Positions 37,613 through 46,537 of a stretch of 64,000 bases of DNA are shown here, in pieces. The stretch lies in the NCBI GenBank assembly GCA_963702555.1, contig CAVPCW010000014.1, forward strand, positions 310,001 to 374,000. The letters are read 5' to 3'. The notes below the pieces were generated by a model that searched no databases, was not told the origin of the DNA, and saw nothing but the letters and a program-made list of their open reading frames with translations. The stretch is from CAMFLJ01 sp963702555 (lineage in GTDB: Bacteria > Actinomycetota > Acidimicrobiia > Acidimicrobiales > Acidimicrobilacustridaceae). The position numbers and the translations under genes were made by a program. Each line of letters opens with the position of its first letter. Within the stretch, counting starts at the first letter, position 1.

Positions 37613-37621
37613 TCGGTAGGA

Positions 37622-37640
37622 GGTCGCCCCCGGGGCGACC
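37622..37640. terminator. Bidirectional terminator hairpin between convergent methyltransferase genes
   Basis: GGTCGCCCC pairs perfectly with GGGGCGACC (nine bases, centre C; in practice the loop is wider). It lies 10 bases after one stop and 10 bases after the other. No T-tract. Confidence 0.6.
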
Positions 37641-37649
37641 AGGCCGCGG

Positions 37650-38681
37650 TCAGTCGGCCATCGATCGGCGGGCGGCGCGCAGCAGCTCGAGGCGCTCGTC
37701 CTCACCGGCGGGCTCGGCACCGACCCCGAGGGTGACCCAGAACTCGGCCCCGTGGGTGGGGTGCTCGGCCACGATCCGCAGGTCGACCAGCCCGAGGCCC
37801 ACGAGGTCGTCGAGCACCACCCGGAAGGTCTCGGGGGTGAAGCGCCAGCAGTGGAGGTCGCCGGAGAGGTCGGCCCCACCGGAGGCGTCGGTCCAGCCCC
37901 GGATCGCCATCGCCCGGTCGTAGAGGAAGTCGGGCTCGTCGGGCACACCCTTGGCCCAGGCGATGTCGCCGTGGAGGGCGGCGCAGCGGGCCAGGTAGTC
38001 GTAGACCTGCCCGACCGACGGCATGGTGCGGCGCTCGTGGTGGGCGTCGAGCAGGGCACCGGCGGTGCTCGGCACCCCGTAGTGGTCGAAGCAGTAGCGG
38101 TAGTCGGGCACGACCAGCGCGAGGCGGCCCTCGGGCTTGAGGATCGCCTGGCACCCCTGGAAGAACGAGACCAGATCGGGGATGTGCTCGATCGAGTGAC
38201 TGCTGATGATCCAGTCGTAGACGTCCTCGCCGCCGATCAGCTCCGGGAGGGGCTCGCCCTTCCAGACGAAGTCGACCTCCTCGATGAGCGACGCTCCGTT
38301 CGGGGCGATGGCGTGGCCCTTCCCGGCGAAGTGGGCCCGCAGCGTCTCGGTGTCGAGGTGGTCCATGACATCGACGTCGAACCCGGCGGACTTGGGCGCC
38401 ATCGGGCTGTGGCTGGGGCCGACCTCGAGGCCCTTGCCCGATCGGTCGATGGTGGAGAGCACGCGCTCGACCCGGTCGACGGGGCCGCCGGACAGCGGAC
38501 GGCCCTCGTGCTCGCCGAAGGCCTGGTAGTGCGCCCAGCCGCTGGCGATGGCCCCGGACGCCACGGCCGCAGCCACGTCGGGGTTGGCGGCGAGGTAGGC
38601 GCCCTCGTCGAAGCCGGCCTCAGGAGGGGCCGCCGGCGCCGACCCTCCGACCATGCCCCGCACCCGGCGCACGACGCTCAT
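37650..38681 (-). CDS. SAM-dependent methyltransferase downstream of wzt
   Basis: 343 residues. The N-terminal part EGAYLAANPDVAAAVASGAI and SGWAHYQAFGEHEGRP is a short repeat-like module seen on glycan and surface-layer enzymes. The core follows: GLEVGPSHSPMAPKSAGFD, WIISSHSIEHIPDLVSFFQG, ILKPEGRLALVVPDYRYCFD, then HCWRFTPETFRVVLDDLVGL. Its ATG overlaps the wzt stop (TGATG). In ABC-exported O-polysaccharides a methyltransferase often caps the chain, and the exporter's Wzt C-terminal domain recognises the cap; this gene order fits, but the activity is inferred. Confidence 0.8.
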   Translation of the reverse strand: MSVVRRVRGMVGGSAPAAPPEAGFDEGAYLAANPDVAAAVASGAIASGWAHYQAFGEHEGRPLSGGPVDRVERVLSTIDRSGKGLEVGPSHSPMAPKSAGFDVDVMDHLDTETLRAHFAGKGHAIAPNGASLIEEVDFVWKGEPLPELIGGEDVYDWIISSHSIEHIPDLVSFFQGCQAILKPEGRLALVVPDYRYCFDHYGVPSTAGALLDAHHERRTMPSVGQVYDYLARCAALHGDIAWAKGVPDEPDFLYDRAMAIRGWTDASGGADLSGDLHCWRFTPETFRVVLDDLVGLGLVDLRIVAEHPTHGAEFWVTLGVGAEPAGEDERLELLRAARRSMAD

Positions 38682-39904
38682 CAGAGGCCTTCCGGCCGCA
38701 CGGCGCCCCACGAGCCCCGCAGGTCGAACATGCCGTCGATGACGTAGCCGCCCGAGCGGACCAGCATCGGGGTGGCAGCGAAGCGGTCGAGCTCGACGTG
38801 GCTGCCGACGTCGCGGGCCACGAGCTTGACGATGTAGTTGCCGGGGGCGAGCGGGAAGTGATCGATGGCGTAGTCGACGAAGAACCGGCCCACCTGGGGC
38901 AGGGAGTCGGTCGACGGATCGAGGGCGGTGGTGGTGAGGATGACGCCGCCCTCGCTCTCGATGGTGAGGCGCAGCTGCGGCGGGTCGACCGGGCGGGTGG
39001 CCCGCCAGTGCACCCGGATGGCGACCGACTGCCCGCTCAGGGCGAACGGGACGATCGAGCCGTTGCCGTCGATCAGCTCGAAGCCCTCGATCTTCACCGC
39101 CTCGGACCCGGCGGCGACCTCGGCGCCCCCGTCGCCACCGGTCTCGGTGTCGGCCGGGCGACGGCTGGCCTCGTCGTTGTTGACCTCGTGGAGGTAGTCG
39201 CCGACGACCTCGAGGGCGGTCCCTTGGGCCCGCACCACGCCGTGGTCCATCCAGGTGACGTGGTCGCACATGTTCTGCACGATGGCCATGGCGTGGGTGA
39301 CCAACACGATGGTGACGCCCTGGCTGCGCAGGTTGGCCAGGTGATCGAGGCAGCGGCGCTGGAACTCCTCGTCGCCCACCGCGATGACCTCGTCGATGAG
39401 CAGGATCTGGGGGTCGACGTGCACGGCGACCGAGAAGCCGAGGCGCACGAACATGCCGCTCGAGTAGTGCTTCACCGGGCTGTCGATGAAGTCCTCGAGG
39501 CCGGAGAACTCGACGATGCCGTCGTAGAGGCCGTCGGTCTGCTTGCGGCTGAGCCCGAGGATGGCGGCGTTCAGGTAGATGTTCTCGCGCCCGGTGAGCT
39601 CGGGATGGAAGCCGGCACCGAGCTCGAGCAGGGCCGAGATGCGGCCAACCGTGGTGACCTTGCCCGACGTGGGCCGGTGGATGCCGGCCATGACCCGGAG
39701 GAGGGTGGACTTGCCGCACCCGTTGTGGCCGATGAGCCCGTGGACCGAGGCCTCCTCGACATCGAGAGAGACGTTCTTCAGAGCCCAGAAGTCGTCGTAG
39801 TTCGGGGCCCGCCCGAACTTGGTGAAGATCTCCTTCACGCTGCCCGGACGCTCCTTGTAGAGCCGGAAGCGCTTGGAGACGTCGTCGACCTCGATCACCG
39901 CCAT
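38681..39904 (-). CDS. wzt: Polysaccharide ABC exporter ATPase with C-terminal glycan-binding domain
   Basis: 407 residues. The N-terminal ATPase has IEVDDVSKRFRLYKERPGSV, Walker A GHNGCGKST at 59-67, ISALLELGAGFHPELTGREN, the signature KHYSSGMFVRLGFSVAVHVD, Walker B ILLIDEVIAVGDEEFQRRCL and H-loop LVTHAMAIVQ. After an acidic linker (about 245-268) comes a beta-sandwich Wzt_C domain (residues about 270-400, IEGFELIDGNGSIVPFALSG to FDLRGSWGAVRPEGL). Such domains bind the modified end of the exported polymer in O8/O9a systems. One base separates its start from the wzm stop. Confidence 0.93.
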   Translation of the reverse strand: MAVIEVDDVSKRFRLYKERPGSVKEIFTKFGRAPNYDDFWALKNVSLDVEEASVHGLIGHNGCGKSTLLRVMAGIHRPTSGKVTTVGRISALLELGAGFHPELTGRENIYLNAAILGLSRKQTDGLYDGIVEFSGLEDFIDSPVKHYSSGMFVRLGFSVAVHVDPQILLIDEVIAVGDEEFQRRCLDHLANLRSQGVTIVLVTHAMAIVQNMCDHVTWMDHGVVRAQGTALEVVGDYLHEVNNDEASRRPADTETGGDGGAEVAAGSEAVKIEGFELIDGNGSIVPFALSGQSVAIRVHWRATRPVDPPQLRLTIESEGGVILTTTALDPSTDSLPQVGRFFVDYAIDHFPLAPGNYIVKLVARDVGSHVELDRFAATPMLVRSGGYVIDGMFDLRGSWGAVRPEGL

Positions 39905-39905
39905 G

Positions 39906-40718
39906 TCACAGCTCCTGGGCGATGTTGCGGGACTTGCGGTTGAAGATGGCCAGGCCCACCACGAAGGTGAGCACGGAGCCGATGGTCATCCCGAGGAACG
40001 ATGCCAGGCTCGGCCACGAGTTGCTCCAGAAGATGTCACGGGACCACTCGACGAACTGCGCGATCGGGTTCAGCTCGAAGATGCGCTGGAGCGGGATGCC
40101 CTTGACCTCGACCGGCACCTTGTCGGGCGGGTAGATGATCGGGGTGGCGTAGAAGAGCAGGTTCATGCCGATCGTGACCAGGTAGGCGACGTCGCGGTAG
40201 AAGACGTTGTAGACGCTGAGGGCGAGGCCCACGCCGAGCGAGAACAGGGTGATCAGCACGATCAGGAGCGGGAAGAGCACGACCGACCAGCCGAGATTGC
40301 CGAGCAGGAGCATGATCACCGTGAGGATGGCCGACTCGATGAAGGCCTGGAGCAGCACGGTGACGGTGTTGGCGATGGCCGGGCACGCCGGCGGGAAGTA
40401 CACCTTGTTGAGCAGCGGGCCGGAGGCCTGCAGGGCGACGATGGAGCCCATCACCGTGCCGTTGAAGTAGTTCCAGACCCACAGACCGGCGAACAGGTAC
40501 AGGGCGTAGACGTCGGTGTGGCCGTTGGCGGCCACGTACGGCGGGCTCTGCTTGAGGAAGAACCCGAACACCATGCTGTAGATCAGCAGCGTCGAGGCCG
40601 GGTTGATGAGCGACCAGAGCCAACCGAGGACGCTCTTCTTGTACCTCGAACGCAGCTCCCGCTGGGCCAGGTTGTAGATGAGGTTCCGGTACGCCCAGAG
40701 CTGGGTGACAGCGGTCAA
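39906..40718 (-). CDS. wzm: Polysaccharide ABC exporter permease
   Basis: 270 residues with six spans (ABC2_membrane type). The N-terminal motif LWAYRNLIYNLAQRELRSRY and KKSVLGWLWSLINPASTLLI are characteristic, as are FLKQSPPYVA, GTVMGSIVALQASGPLLNKV and YFPPACPAIANTVTVL. TTG at 40718 is chosen because AGGAG lies ten bases upstream and the family motif begins close to the N-terminus. A longer frame to 40802 would add atypical sequence. With Wzt it exports a lipid-linked glycan across the membrane. Confidence 0.9.
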   Translation of the reverse strand: MTAVTQLWAYRNLIYNLAQRELRSRYKKSVLGWLWSLINPASTLLIYSMVFGFFLKQSPPYVAANGHTDVYALYLFAGLWVWNYFNGTVMGSIVALQASGPLLNKVYFPPACPAIANTVTVLLQAFIESAILTVIMLLLGNLGWSVVLFPLLIVLITLFSLGVGLALSVYNVFYRDVAYLVTIGMNLLFYATPIIYPPDKVPVEVKGIPLQRIFELNPIAQFVEWSRDIFWSNSWPSLASFLGMTIGSVLTFVVGLAIFNRKSRNIAQEL

Positions 40719-40824
40719 CGAGCAGAGACTCCTGTGGCAGCAGACGAGCGCTGCCAGCGAAACGGGCGGGCGTGAAGCTCGGTCGAGGCTAGCAGCGGGC
40801 ATCCGGAGCCCCCTGCCACCCGGC

Positions 40825-42840
40825 TCACGCTCCGGTCCGGTCGTAGAGGTACACCGTGCTGCCGCGGGCGGTGCTCGTGGTGCGGTCGAGCACCAGGCAC
40901 GAGGCCTCGACCGGGATGTCGGTGGCCACGTGGCCGATGCCCAGTTGGTCGAGCTCGGGGCCGCAGGGGTCGAGGGTCACCGAGACCACGTCGGGGGCCA
41001 GCAGCGTGATCACCGGGGCGGCCTGGCCGGGCACGAGGGCCCACACGGTGTGCGAGTAGCGGTTCCAGGTCTCCTCGGAGGCCCCCGTGGGGTCGAGGAT
41101 GCGCCAGGCGTCGGCGTCGGGGTAGAGGTTGACCCCGCTGAGCGGCTCGGACCCCTGGGCCGTGAGCACGGTGGTGACGTCGCCGTTGGTGGAGAGCCAG
41201 CCCGACGAGCCGCCGTCGTCGGCCGCCGCCCGCATCTCGTCGACCAGCGGCTGCTGATCGAGCGGGGCCAGGCCCCGGTACACCGGGTTCACCGGCACCG
41301 AGACGAGCAGGCCGTAGAGCGCCAGCAGCCCCACCGAGGCGATCGGCTTCCAGAAGTACAGCCCGGCGATCAGCGTGGCGATGGCGACGGTGCCCACCAG
41401 CCCGACGCGCCCGAGTGGGCCGTCGGCGTCGCGGAACTGCTGGCCCAGGGTGAACACGTAGCCCGACGTGAACGCCACCAGCACGACACCTGCGAGGATG
41501 CGGCGCCAGCGGGCGACGGTGACCTCGCCGAGCGAGACGCCGACGAGGACCAGCAGCAGCATGGACGCCAGGCCCAGCCCGATGATCGCCCGGTTGGTCT
41601 GCACCCGGTCGAGCGCGGTGATGCGGGTGAGCCACGACGGCAGCCCGATGTAGGCGTGGGCACCGAGCAAGGCCAGCGCGGCGACGGCCCCGATGGTGGC
41701 GTAGCGGTAGCGGCGGCCGACCCCGAGGATGCGGCCCCAGACGAGGGGCAGGGCGGCGAGCAGGTAGACGCCCAGGAGGAGGAAGCCCGACGCCTCGGAG
41801 CTGTTGCCCATCAGGATCGGACCCAGGCGGTCACCGTCGCGGATGTAGTCCCAGCCGTACCAGGCCGTGGCCAGGTGGCCGATCTGCCCGTCGCCGCCGA
41901 CGATGCGCCGACGACCGGGGTAGGCCGTACCGGCGACCGCGGCGAGGGCATCGGCCCGGGTCACGGCGTAGGCGAGGACCACGACGCCGGCGATCCCACC
42001 CGCGACCACGACGTTGACCACCACCCGCCGCCAGGTGGTCTCGCCGTCGAGCACCCAGCGCGCCACGGCGCCCAGGGCCACCAGGCCCACGGCGATGGCG
42101 ACGGGGACCTGGAACGGCGGGTAGAGCAGGAGCGCGAAGCAGGCCAACAGGTAGCCGGCCAGGCCCACCAGGGCCCAGCGTCGCCAGGGCGGCCCACCGA
42201 CGCGGAGCGAGACCAGCAGCGCCGCCACCGCCGCACACACGTAGCCGGCGACAGCGAGGCACTGCGTGAGGTACCACCAGTGGAAGAACGGCGAGCCGTA
42301 GAAGCCCAGCGCGGCGACGCCCGCCCAGCGCCAGTCACGGACCAGGGCCAGCACGAGCGCGTAGACACCGAGCACGAGCACACCGGCGATGGCCCACCAC
42401 TCGAAGGCGAAGGCGTTGGCCACCGGGAGCACGACATAGCCCCAGAGGTGGGGCCGGAAGAGCATCGACCAGTCGGTGGTGGGCAGGTCGTACAGCACGG
42501 TCATGTCGTGCTCGCCCACGCCCACGTCGGAGGTACGGGGCAGCCCGTCCTCGACCTGGCCCATCACCAGCGGCGTGCGGGTGTTCCACTCGTCGGAGCG
42601 CAGCGCCTGCGGCTCACCGGCGATCAGGTCGCCGTCGCGGCCGGGCTCGGCCCGCAGCGACGCCACCGACGAGCCGGAGATGCCCAGGGCGGTCATCACC
42701 ACCACCACCAGCACGACGACCGCCGGGAGGATCCACACCGGCCCGGGGCGGCGACGGCGGCGCCCGGGGGCCTCGCCGGGGCCGGGACCGTCGGTGCCGG
42801 CCGATGGCTCTGCCTCGGCGGGCGGCTCCAGCGTCGTCAT
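40825..42840 (-). CDS. Large polytopic membrane protein, GT-C-like
   Basis: 671 residues. After a Pro/Arg-rich cytoplasmic head, a first span (WILPAVVVLVVVVMTALGIS) leads to an extracytoplasmic loop with RSDEWNTRTPLVMGQVEDGL, where the acidic residues resemble the first-loop catalytic site of GT-C enzymes. Then come about a dozen spans with aromatic Trp-rich loops (YGSPFFHWWYLTQ, FEWWAI) and a soluble end of about 130 residues from GWLSTNGDVTTVL. GT-C enzymes use polyprenyl-phosphate sugars. The family is not firmly recognised. TAACGT eight bases before the ATG (42849-42854) is a possible leaderless promoter. Confidence 0.65.
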   Translation of the reverse strand: MTTLEPPAEAEPSAGTDGPGPGEAPGRRRRRPGPVWILPAVVVLVVVVMTALGISGSSVASLRAEPGRDGDLIAGEPQALRSDEWNTRTPLVMGQVEDGLPRTSDVGVGEHDMTVLYDLPTTDWSMLFRPHLWGYVVLPVANAFAFEWWAIAGVLVLGVYALVLALVRDWRWAGVAALGFYGSPFFHWWYLTQCLAVAGYVCAAVAALLVSLRVGGPPWRRWALVGLAGYLLACFALLLYPPFQVPVAIAVGLVALGAVARWVLDGETTWRRVVVNVVVAGGIAGVVVLAYAVTRADALAAVAGTAYPGRRRIVGGDGQIGHLATAWYGWDYIRDGDRLGPILMGNSSEASGFLLLGVYLLAALPLVWGRILGVGRRYRYATIGAVAALALLGAHAYIGLPSWLTRITALDRVQTNRAIIGLGLASMLLLVLVGVSLGEVTVARWRRILAGVVLVAFTSGYVFTLGQQFRDADGPLGRVGLVGTVAIATLIAGLYFWKPIASVGLLALYGLLVSVPVNPVYRGLAPLDQQPLVDEMRAAADDGGSSGWLSTNGDVTTVLTAQGSEPLSGVNLYPDADAWRILDPTGASEETWNRYSHTVWALVPGQAAPVITLLAPDVVSVTLDPCGPELDQLGIGHVATDIPVEASCLVLDRTTSTARGSTVYLYDRTGA

Positions 42841-42848
42841 CCCTTTCG

Positions 42849-42854
42849 ACGTTA
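42849..42854 (-). promoter_or_regulatory. -10 box TAACGT for the GT-C-like gene
   Basis: TAACGT, eight bases (including AAAGGG), ATG at 42840. Leaderless or very short leader. Confidence 0.35.
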
Positions 42855-42904
42855 GTCGGGCACTCCCCCGGGGCCGATCACCCCCGGGCGGCCGATCGTC
42901 ACAG

Positions 42905-44242
42905 CTAGATCTCGATCGGTTCGTGCTCGATCTGGTCGACCAGGGCGTCGATGCCGACGTCGCCGACCCTGCGGAGCTGGTACCGGGCCGACACGAACAT
43001 CAGCGCCGCCGCCACGAGCACGCCCACGAGGAAGCTCAGCTCGACCCGCAGCTCCAGCCCGTGGAGGGTGGCGATGAGCACCCCGCACGTGGCCAGGCCG
43101 CTGGCCCACGAGCCCACCATCATCCGGTACCCGCCGAGGGCCATGAGGGCCTGAGCGAGGGTGAGGGCGATGATGAACCCGCCGCTGCCGGCGGCGAGCA
43201 GGCCGAGGCCCACCGCGTCGAGGGTGAAGTCCTTGAACAGGATCTTGCCCACGAACGGCCCGATCAGGAACGCCAGGATCGTGCCGAGCACGGCGATGCC
43301 CACGACCATCGCGAGCAGCCGGTTCAGCCCGCGTTTGAACTCGTCGTGGCGACCCGAACCGCTGAGCCCCGCCAGCTTGGGCAGGAGGGTGCCCTGCACC
43401 GCCTGGAACGCCAGCACGGGCACCCGGGCGACGAAGAAGGCCGACGCGAACCCGGCGGCGAGCAGCTTGCCCTCCTCGCCGTAGGAGTCGGCGAGGATGT
43501 TGACCGCCAGCAGGGGCGAGTAGGCCAGGGTCTGGGTGAGCACCGAGCCGAGCAGCAGCCAGCCGAGGTTGGCCGACAGCTCGGAGTAGGGGGCGTCGGG
43601 CCCGGGCTTGAGCAGCTTGCGCTGGTTGCGCAGGGCGAAGGCGGCGGCCACGAACGGCGACAGCGCCAGGACCATGGCGAAGCCGCCGGCCCGGTCGACC
43701 CCGAAGGCGGCCAGGCCCAGGCCGGCCACGAGGCGGATCGTGCCCTCGCCGGCGAGCAGCTCGCCGTAGGCCCGGAAGCGGCCCTCGCCGGCGAGCACGC
43801 CGCGGGCGAGGTGCAGGACGTAGAAGCCCACGATGCCGATGGCGACGGCGGCCACGAACAGCATGTCGCCGTGGTAGAGCTCGTCGCTCAGGAGCCCGGC
43901 GGTGGCGATGGTGAGGATCACCAGCAAGACGGTGATGATGCCGCCGAGGCGGGCCGCCTTGGTGACGAGCGGGCCGCCGCCGAGGCCCTGGGCCCGGCGG
44001 GTGGCCAGCGCCCGGCCGACCTCCTGCTCGAGGGGCAGGAAGAAGCCCGGGCCCGCCACGAAGATCACGGCCCAGAAGGCCGAGAACGACGCCTTGGCCG
44101 GGCCGTCGAGGGCGTTCAGGGCGACGATGACGAACAGGTACGACGTCATGGCCGAGACGGCCAGCCCGGCGCCCACGGCGGCGGTGCCCTCGGGGAGCGC
44201 CGCCTGGAAGTTGCGGGCCAGGCCCAGGACCTTCTGCTTCAT
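42905..44242 (-). CDS. Wzx-like polysaccharide flippase (MVF/PST superfamily)
   Basis: 445 residues, about 12-14 spans: AAVGAGLAVSAMTSYLFVIV, FFLPLEQEVGRALATRRAQG, LAYSPLLAVNILADSYGEEG, AAGFASAFFVARVPVLAFQA and GFIIALTLAQALMALGGYR. It resembles lipopolysaccharide/teichoic flippases that turn a lipid-linked oligosaccharide outward. Having it in the same locus as a Wzm/Wzt exporter means two export routes, perhaps for two polymers. The start overlaps the end of the sugar dehydrogenase gene (ATGA). Confidence 0.85.
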   Translation of the reverse strand: MKQKVLGLARNFQAALPEGTAAVGAGLAVSAMTSYLFVIVALNALDGPAKASFSAFWAVIFVAGPGFFLPLEQEVGRALATRRAQGLGGGPLVTKAARLGGIITVLLVILTIATAGLLSDELYHGDMLFVAAVAIGIVGFYVLHLARGVLAGEGRFRAYGELLAGEGTIRLVAGLGLAAFGVDRAGGFAMVLALSPFVAAAFALRNQRKLLKPGPDAPYSELSANLGWLLLGSVLTQTLAYSPLLAVNILADSYGEEGKLLAAGFASAFFVARVPVLAFQAVQGTLLPKLAGLSGSGRHDEFKRGLNRLLAMVVGIAVLGTILAFLIGPFVGKILFKDFTLDAVGLGLLAAGSGGFIIALTLAQALMALGGYRMMVGSWASGLATCGVLIATLHGLELRVELSFLVGVLVAAALMFVSARYQLRRVGDVGIDALVDQIEHEPIEI

Positions 44243-45216
44243 CGCCCACCATCCTCGCGGCCGGCGGCGACCAGCACCTGCTGGAGCACCTGGTGGGGCG
44301 GCAGGATCGAGCGGCGCTCGGCGTCGTGGTCGGCCGTGCCGGAGGCCAGGGCCACGAAGTGGTCGAGTTGGGCGGCCAGCGGCTCGCGGGCGTCGAGGAT
44401 GGCCGGGATGTCGATGACGGTCTGCTGCCGGTAGCCCGTGGACCGCCCGGCGATGTAGTCGGAGGTGACGTGGTGGTACACGGTGATGTCGCGACGGAGC
44501 AGGTCGACCTCGATGAGCCGTTCGAGCTCCGAGACGTAGAGCATGCGCAGCTTCCGCTGGGAGATCCGGCTCGAGGAGATGGCGGCGATCATGCCGTCGG
44601 GGAAGCCGAGGGTGATCTCGGCGATGTCCTCGCTGCCCTCCGGCGAGGTGGGGTGGCATCGGGCCAGGTGGGCCGAGACGGTGTCGGGCATCTGGTCGCC
44701 GAGGCGCAGGGCGAGGTCGATGTCGTGCACGGCGAGGTCGAAGGCGACGCCGGTGGCGATCCGCGGTGTGTGGGGAGAGTGGCGCAGCACGTTGAGGTGC
44801 ACGGGGGCCTCGACGATCTCGTGCATCGTCATGACCGCCGGGTTGAACCGCTCCAGCAGGCCGCAGACGATCGGGACGTCACGGCGGCCGGCCTCCTCGA
44901 GCACCAGCACGGTGTCGTCGAGGTTCTCGCTCACCGGCTTCTCGACGAGGGTGGGCTTCCCGGCCTCGATGGCCCGCAGCGCCCAGCCCATGTGGGTGTG
45001 GGTCGGGGTGGCGACCACCACGGCGTCGACGTCGTCGAAGTCGTCGAGGTCGGGAAGCCACTTGGCGCCCCACTGGTCGGCGATGGCGGTGCCGCGGGCC
45101 TCGTCGGGCTCGACCACGAACATGAGGTCGACGACCAGGCTCTGGGCCAGCACGCGCGCGTGCAGCGAGCCCATGGAGCCGGCACCGATCAGGGCGACGC
45201 GAAGCGGTGAAAACAT
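44239..45216 (-). CDS. Gfo/Idh/MocA sugar dehydrogenase, UDP-GlcNAc 3-dehydrogenase-like
   Basis: 325 residues. MFSPLRVALIGAGSMGSLHA carries the NAD(P) motif. Then VVVATPTHTHMGWALRAIEA, the EKP motif in PTLVEKPVSENLDDTVLVLE, VCGLLERFNPAVMTMHEI, and TGVAFDLAVHDIDLALRLG. The RFNP and DLAxHDID signatures match UDP-N-acetylglucosamine 3-dehydrogenases (GnnA/WbpB-like), which oxidise the sugar at C3 for transamination. A DegT aminotransferase and an LpxA-like acyltransferase lie 1.3-3.2 kb away. ATG at 45216 is chosen since the longer frame adds no family sequence. The substrate is inferred. Confidence 0.82.
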   Translation of the reverse strand: MFSPLRVALIGAGSMGSLHARVLAQSLVVDLMFVVEPDEARGTAIADQWGAKWLPDLDDFDDVDAVVVATPTHTHMGWALRAIEAGKPTLVEKPVSENLDDTVLVLEEAGRRDVPIVCGLLERFNPAVMTMHEIVEAPVHLNVLRHSPHTPRIATGVAFDLAVHDIDLALRLGDQMPDTVSAHLARCHPTSPEGSEDIAEITLGFPDGMIAAISSSRISQRKLRMLYVSELERLIEVDLLRRDITVYHHVTSDYIAGRSTGYRQQTVIDIPAILDAREPLAAQLDHFVALASGTADHDAERRSILPPHQVLQQVLVAAGREDGGR

Positions 45217-45304
45217 GCGCTGACGACGGTATCCGTTTCTCACCGGTCTCTCAGGGACCGCCAGGGCCCGTGCGGCGGAACGGGTACCCACGCATGGCGG
45301 CGGG

Positions 45305-45325
45305 CCGACCGCGATGGCCGGTCGG
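45305..45325 (-). terminator. Possible terminator after the GT4 gene
   Basis: CCGACC/GGTCGG six-base stem with a nine-base loop in the 117-base gap downstream of the GT4 stop (45334). Weak without a T-tract. Confidence 0.3.
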
Positions 45326-45333
45326 GAGGCCGG

Positions 45334-46530
45334 TCAGGCGCCTGCGGCGATCGCCCGGAGGTAGAGCGCGAGGTGGGCCTCGGTGACGGCCTCCATGGCG
45401 AACCGGGTCTCGATCAGCTCGGGGCCCTGCCGGGACAGGCGGGCGCGCAGCTCGTCGTCGTCGAGGACCCGCAGGAAGGCCCGGGCGATGTCGGCGGGGT
45501 CGTCGGGGCGGGCCAGCACCACGTGCTCGCCGTCGACCAGCTTCGCCGTGGGGTAGTTGTCGGAGGTCGCCGTGGTCACCACGGGCACCCCGGCTGCCAG
45601 CATCTCGAGGCTGGCGGTGCCGAACCCGATGCCCTGGAGGTCGTGGGCCTCGACGTCGGCCGCCGCCGCGTAGGCGGGGACCTCGTGCTTCGGCACCGAG
45701 CCGGTGACGGTGAGGGCGTGGGCGACCCCGAGCTGTTCGGCCTCGCGGATGAAGCGGTCGTCGTACACGTGCCCGACCACGACCACCGCCAGATCGGGGT
45801 GGGCAGCCAGCATCATCGGCATGGCCCGCACCAGCGCCAGGCGGTCCCGCAGGGGGATCACGTGGCCGAGCGAGAGGATCATCGGCCGCTCGCCGATCCC
45901 CAGCTCCGCCCGGATGCGGGCTCGGGCCTCGGAGCGGTCGGTGGCGTCGAAGCGGTCGACCTCCACCCCGACCGGGATGTCGACGATGTGGTCCTCGGCG
46001 ATGGCGTAGCGACGGGTGACGTACTCGTGCACCGGCCCGTCGACGGCGACGACCCACGGGCGGCTGAAGCGGGTGAAGGCTCGCACTGCGGTGAGGTCGC
46101 CGGCGGCCATCACCGCCCCATGGGCCCGGGCAGGGCTGATGAGACGGGTGTGCACCGAGAGCACCACCGGGACGTGCCGGCGCCGGGCCCACACCGAGCT
46201 CACCCAGGTCAGGTCGAAGAACTGCCCGTGCTGGTGCACGACGTCGGGGACGAACTCGTCGAGCAGCCGGAAGACCCGCCGCACGTTGGCCGGTGACGCC
46301 GTGAACGGGATGTCGTAGTTGTAGGCGAGCTTGGTGGCGGGCGCGAAGCCGGGCAGACGCACCACGCGGTACGCGCCCGACTGTTCCTCGTCCGGGGCGT
46401 CGCGGAACGACGAGGTGATCACCAGGACCTCGTGGCCGGCCCGGGCGCAGTGACGGGCGATGGCCTCGCTCAGGTGCGCGCTGCCGCCCGCCCGCGGCGG
46501 GAAGAAGGCGTTGACGACGGCGATGCGCAC
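45334..46530 (-). CDS. GT4 family glycosyltransferase
   Basis: 398 residues, complete. GTG at 46530: VRIAVVNAFFPPRAGGSAHL, EAIARHCARAGHEVLVITSS, VVHQHGQFFDLTWVSSVWAR, VVLSVHTRLISPARAHGAVM, DHIVDIPVGVEVDRFD, PMILSLGHVIPLRDRLALVR and the donor site QGIGFGTASLEMLAAGVPVV. The last replaces the usual EGFG glutamate with QGIGFG, as in a minority of family members. It follows the aminotransferase stop by seven bases, so it may use the amino sugar made by its neighbours. Confidence 0.87.
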   Translation of the reverse strand: MRIAVVNAFFPPRAGGSAHLSEAIARHCARAGHEVLVITSSFRDAPDEEQSGAYRVVRLPGFAPATKLAYNYDIPFTASPANVRRVFRLLDEFVPDVVHQHGQFFDLTWVSSVWARRRHVPVVLSVHTRLISPARAHGAVMAAGDLTAVRAFTRFSRPWVVAVDGPVHEYVTRRYAIAEDHIVDIPVGVEVDRFDATDRSEARARIRAELGIGERPMILSLGHVIPLRDRLALVRAMPMMLAAHPDLAVVVVGHVYDDRFIREAEQLGVAHALTVTGSVPKHEVPAYAAAADVEAHDLQGIGFGTASLEMLAAGVPVVTTATSDNYPTAKLVDGEHVVLARPDDPADIARAFLRVLDDDELRARLSRQGPELIETRFAMEAVTEAHLALYLRAIAAGA

Positions 46531-46537
46531 GAGCCGA

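Noticed and set aside
40719..40802. Longer N-terminus for wzm (ATG at 40802)
   Set aside because: The extra 28 residues have no family similarity, and AGGAG plus TTG at 40718 places the start at the usual position.
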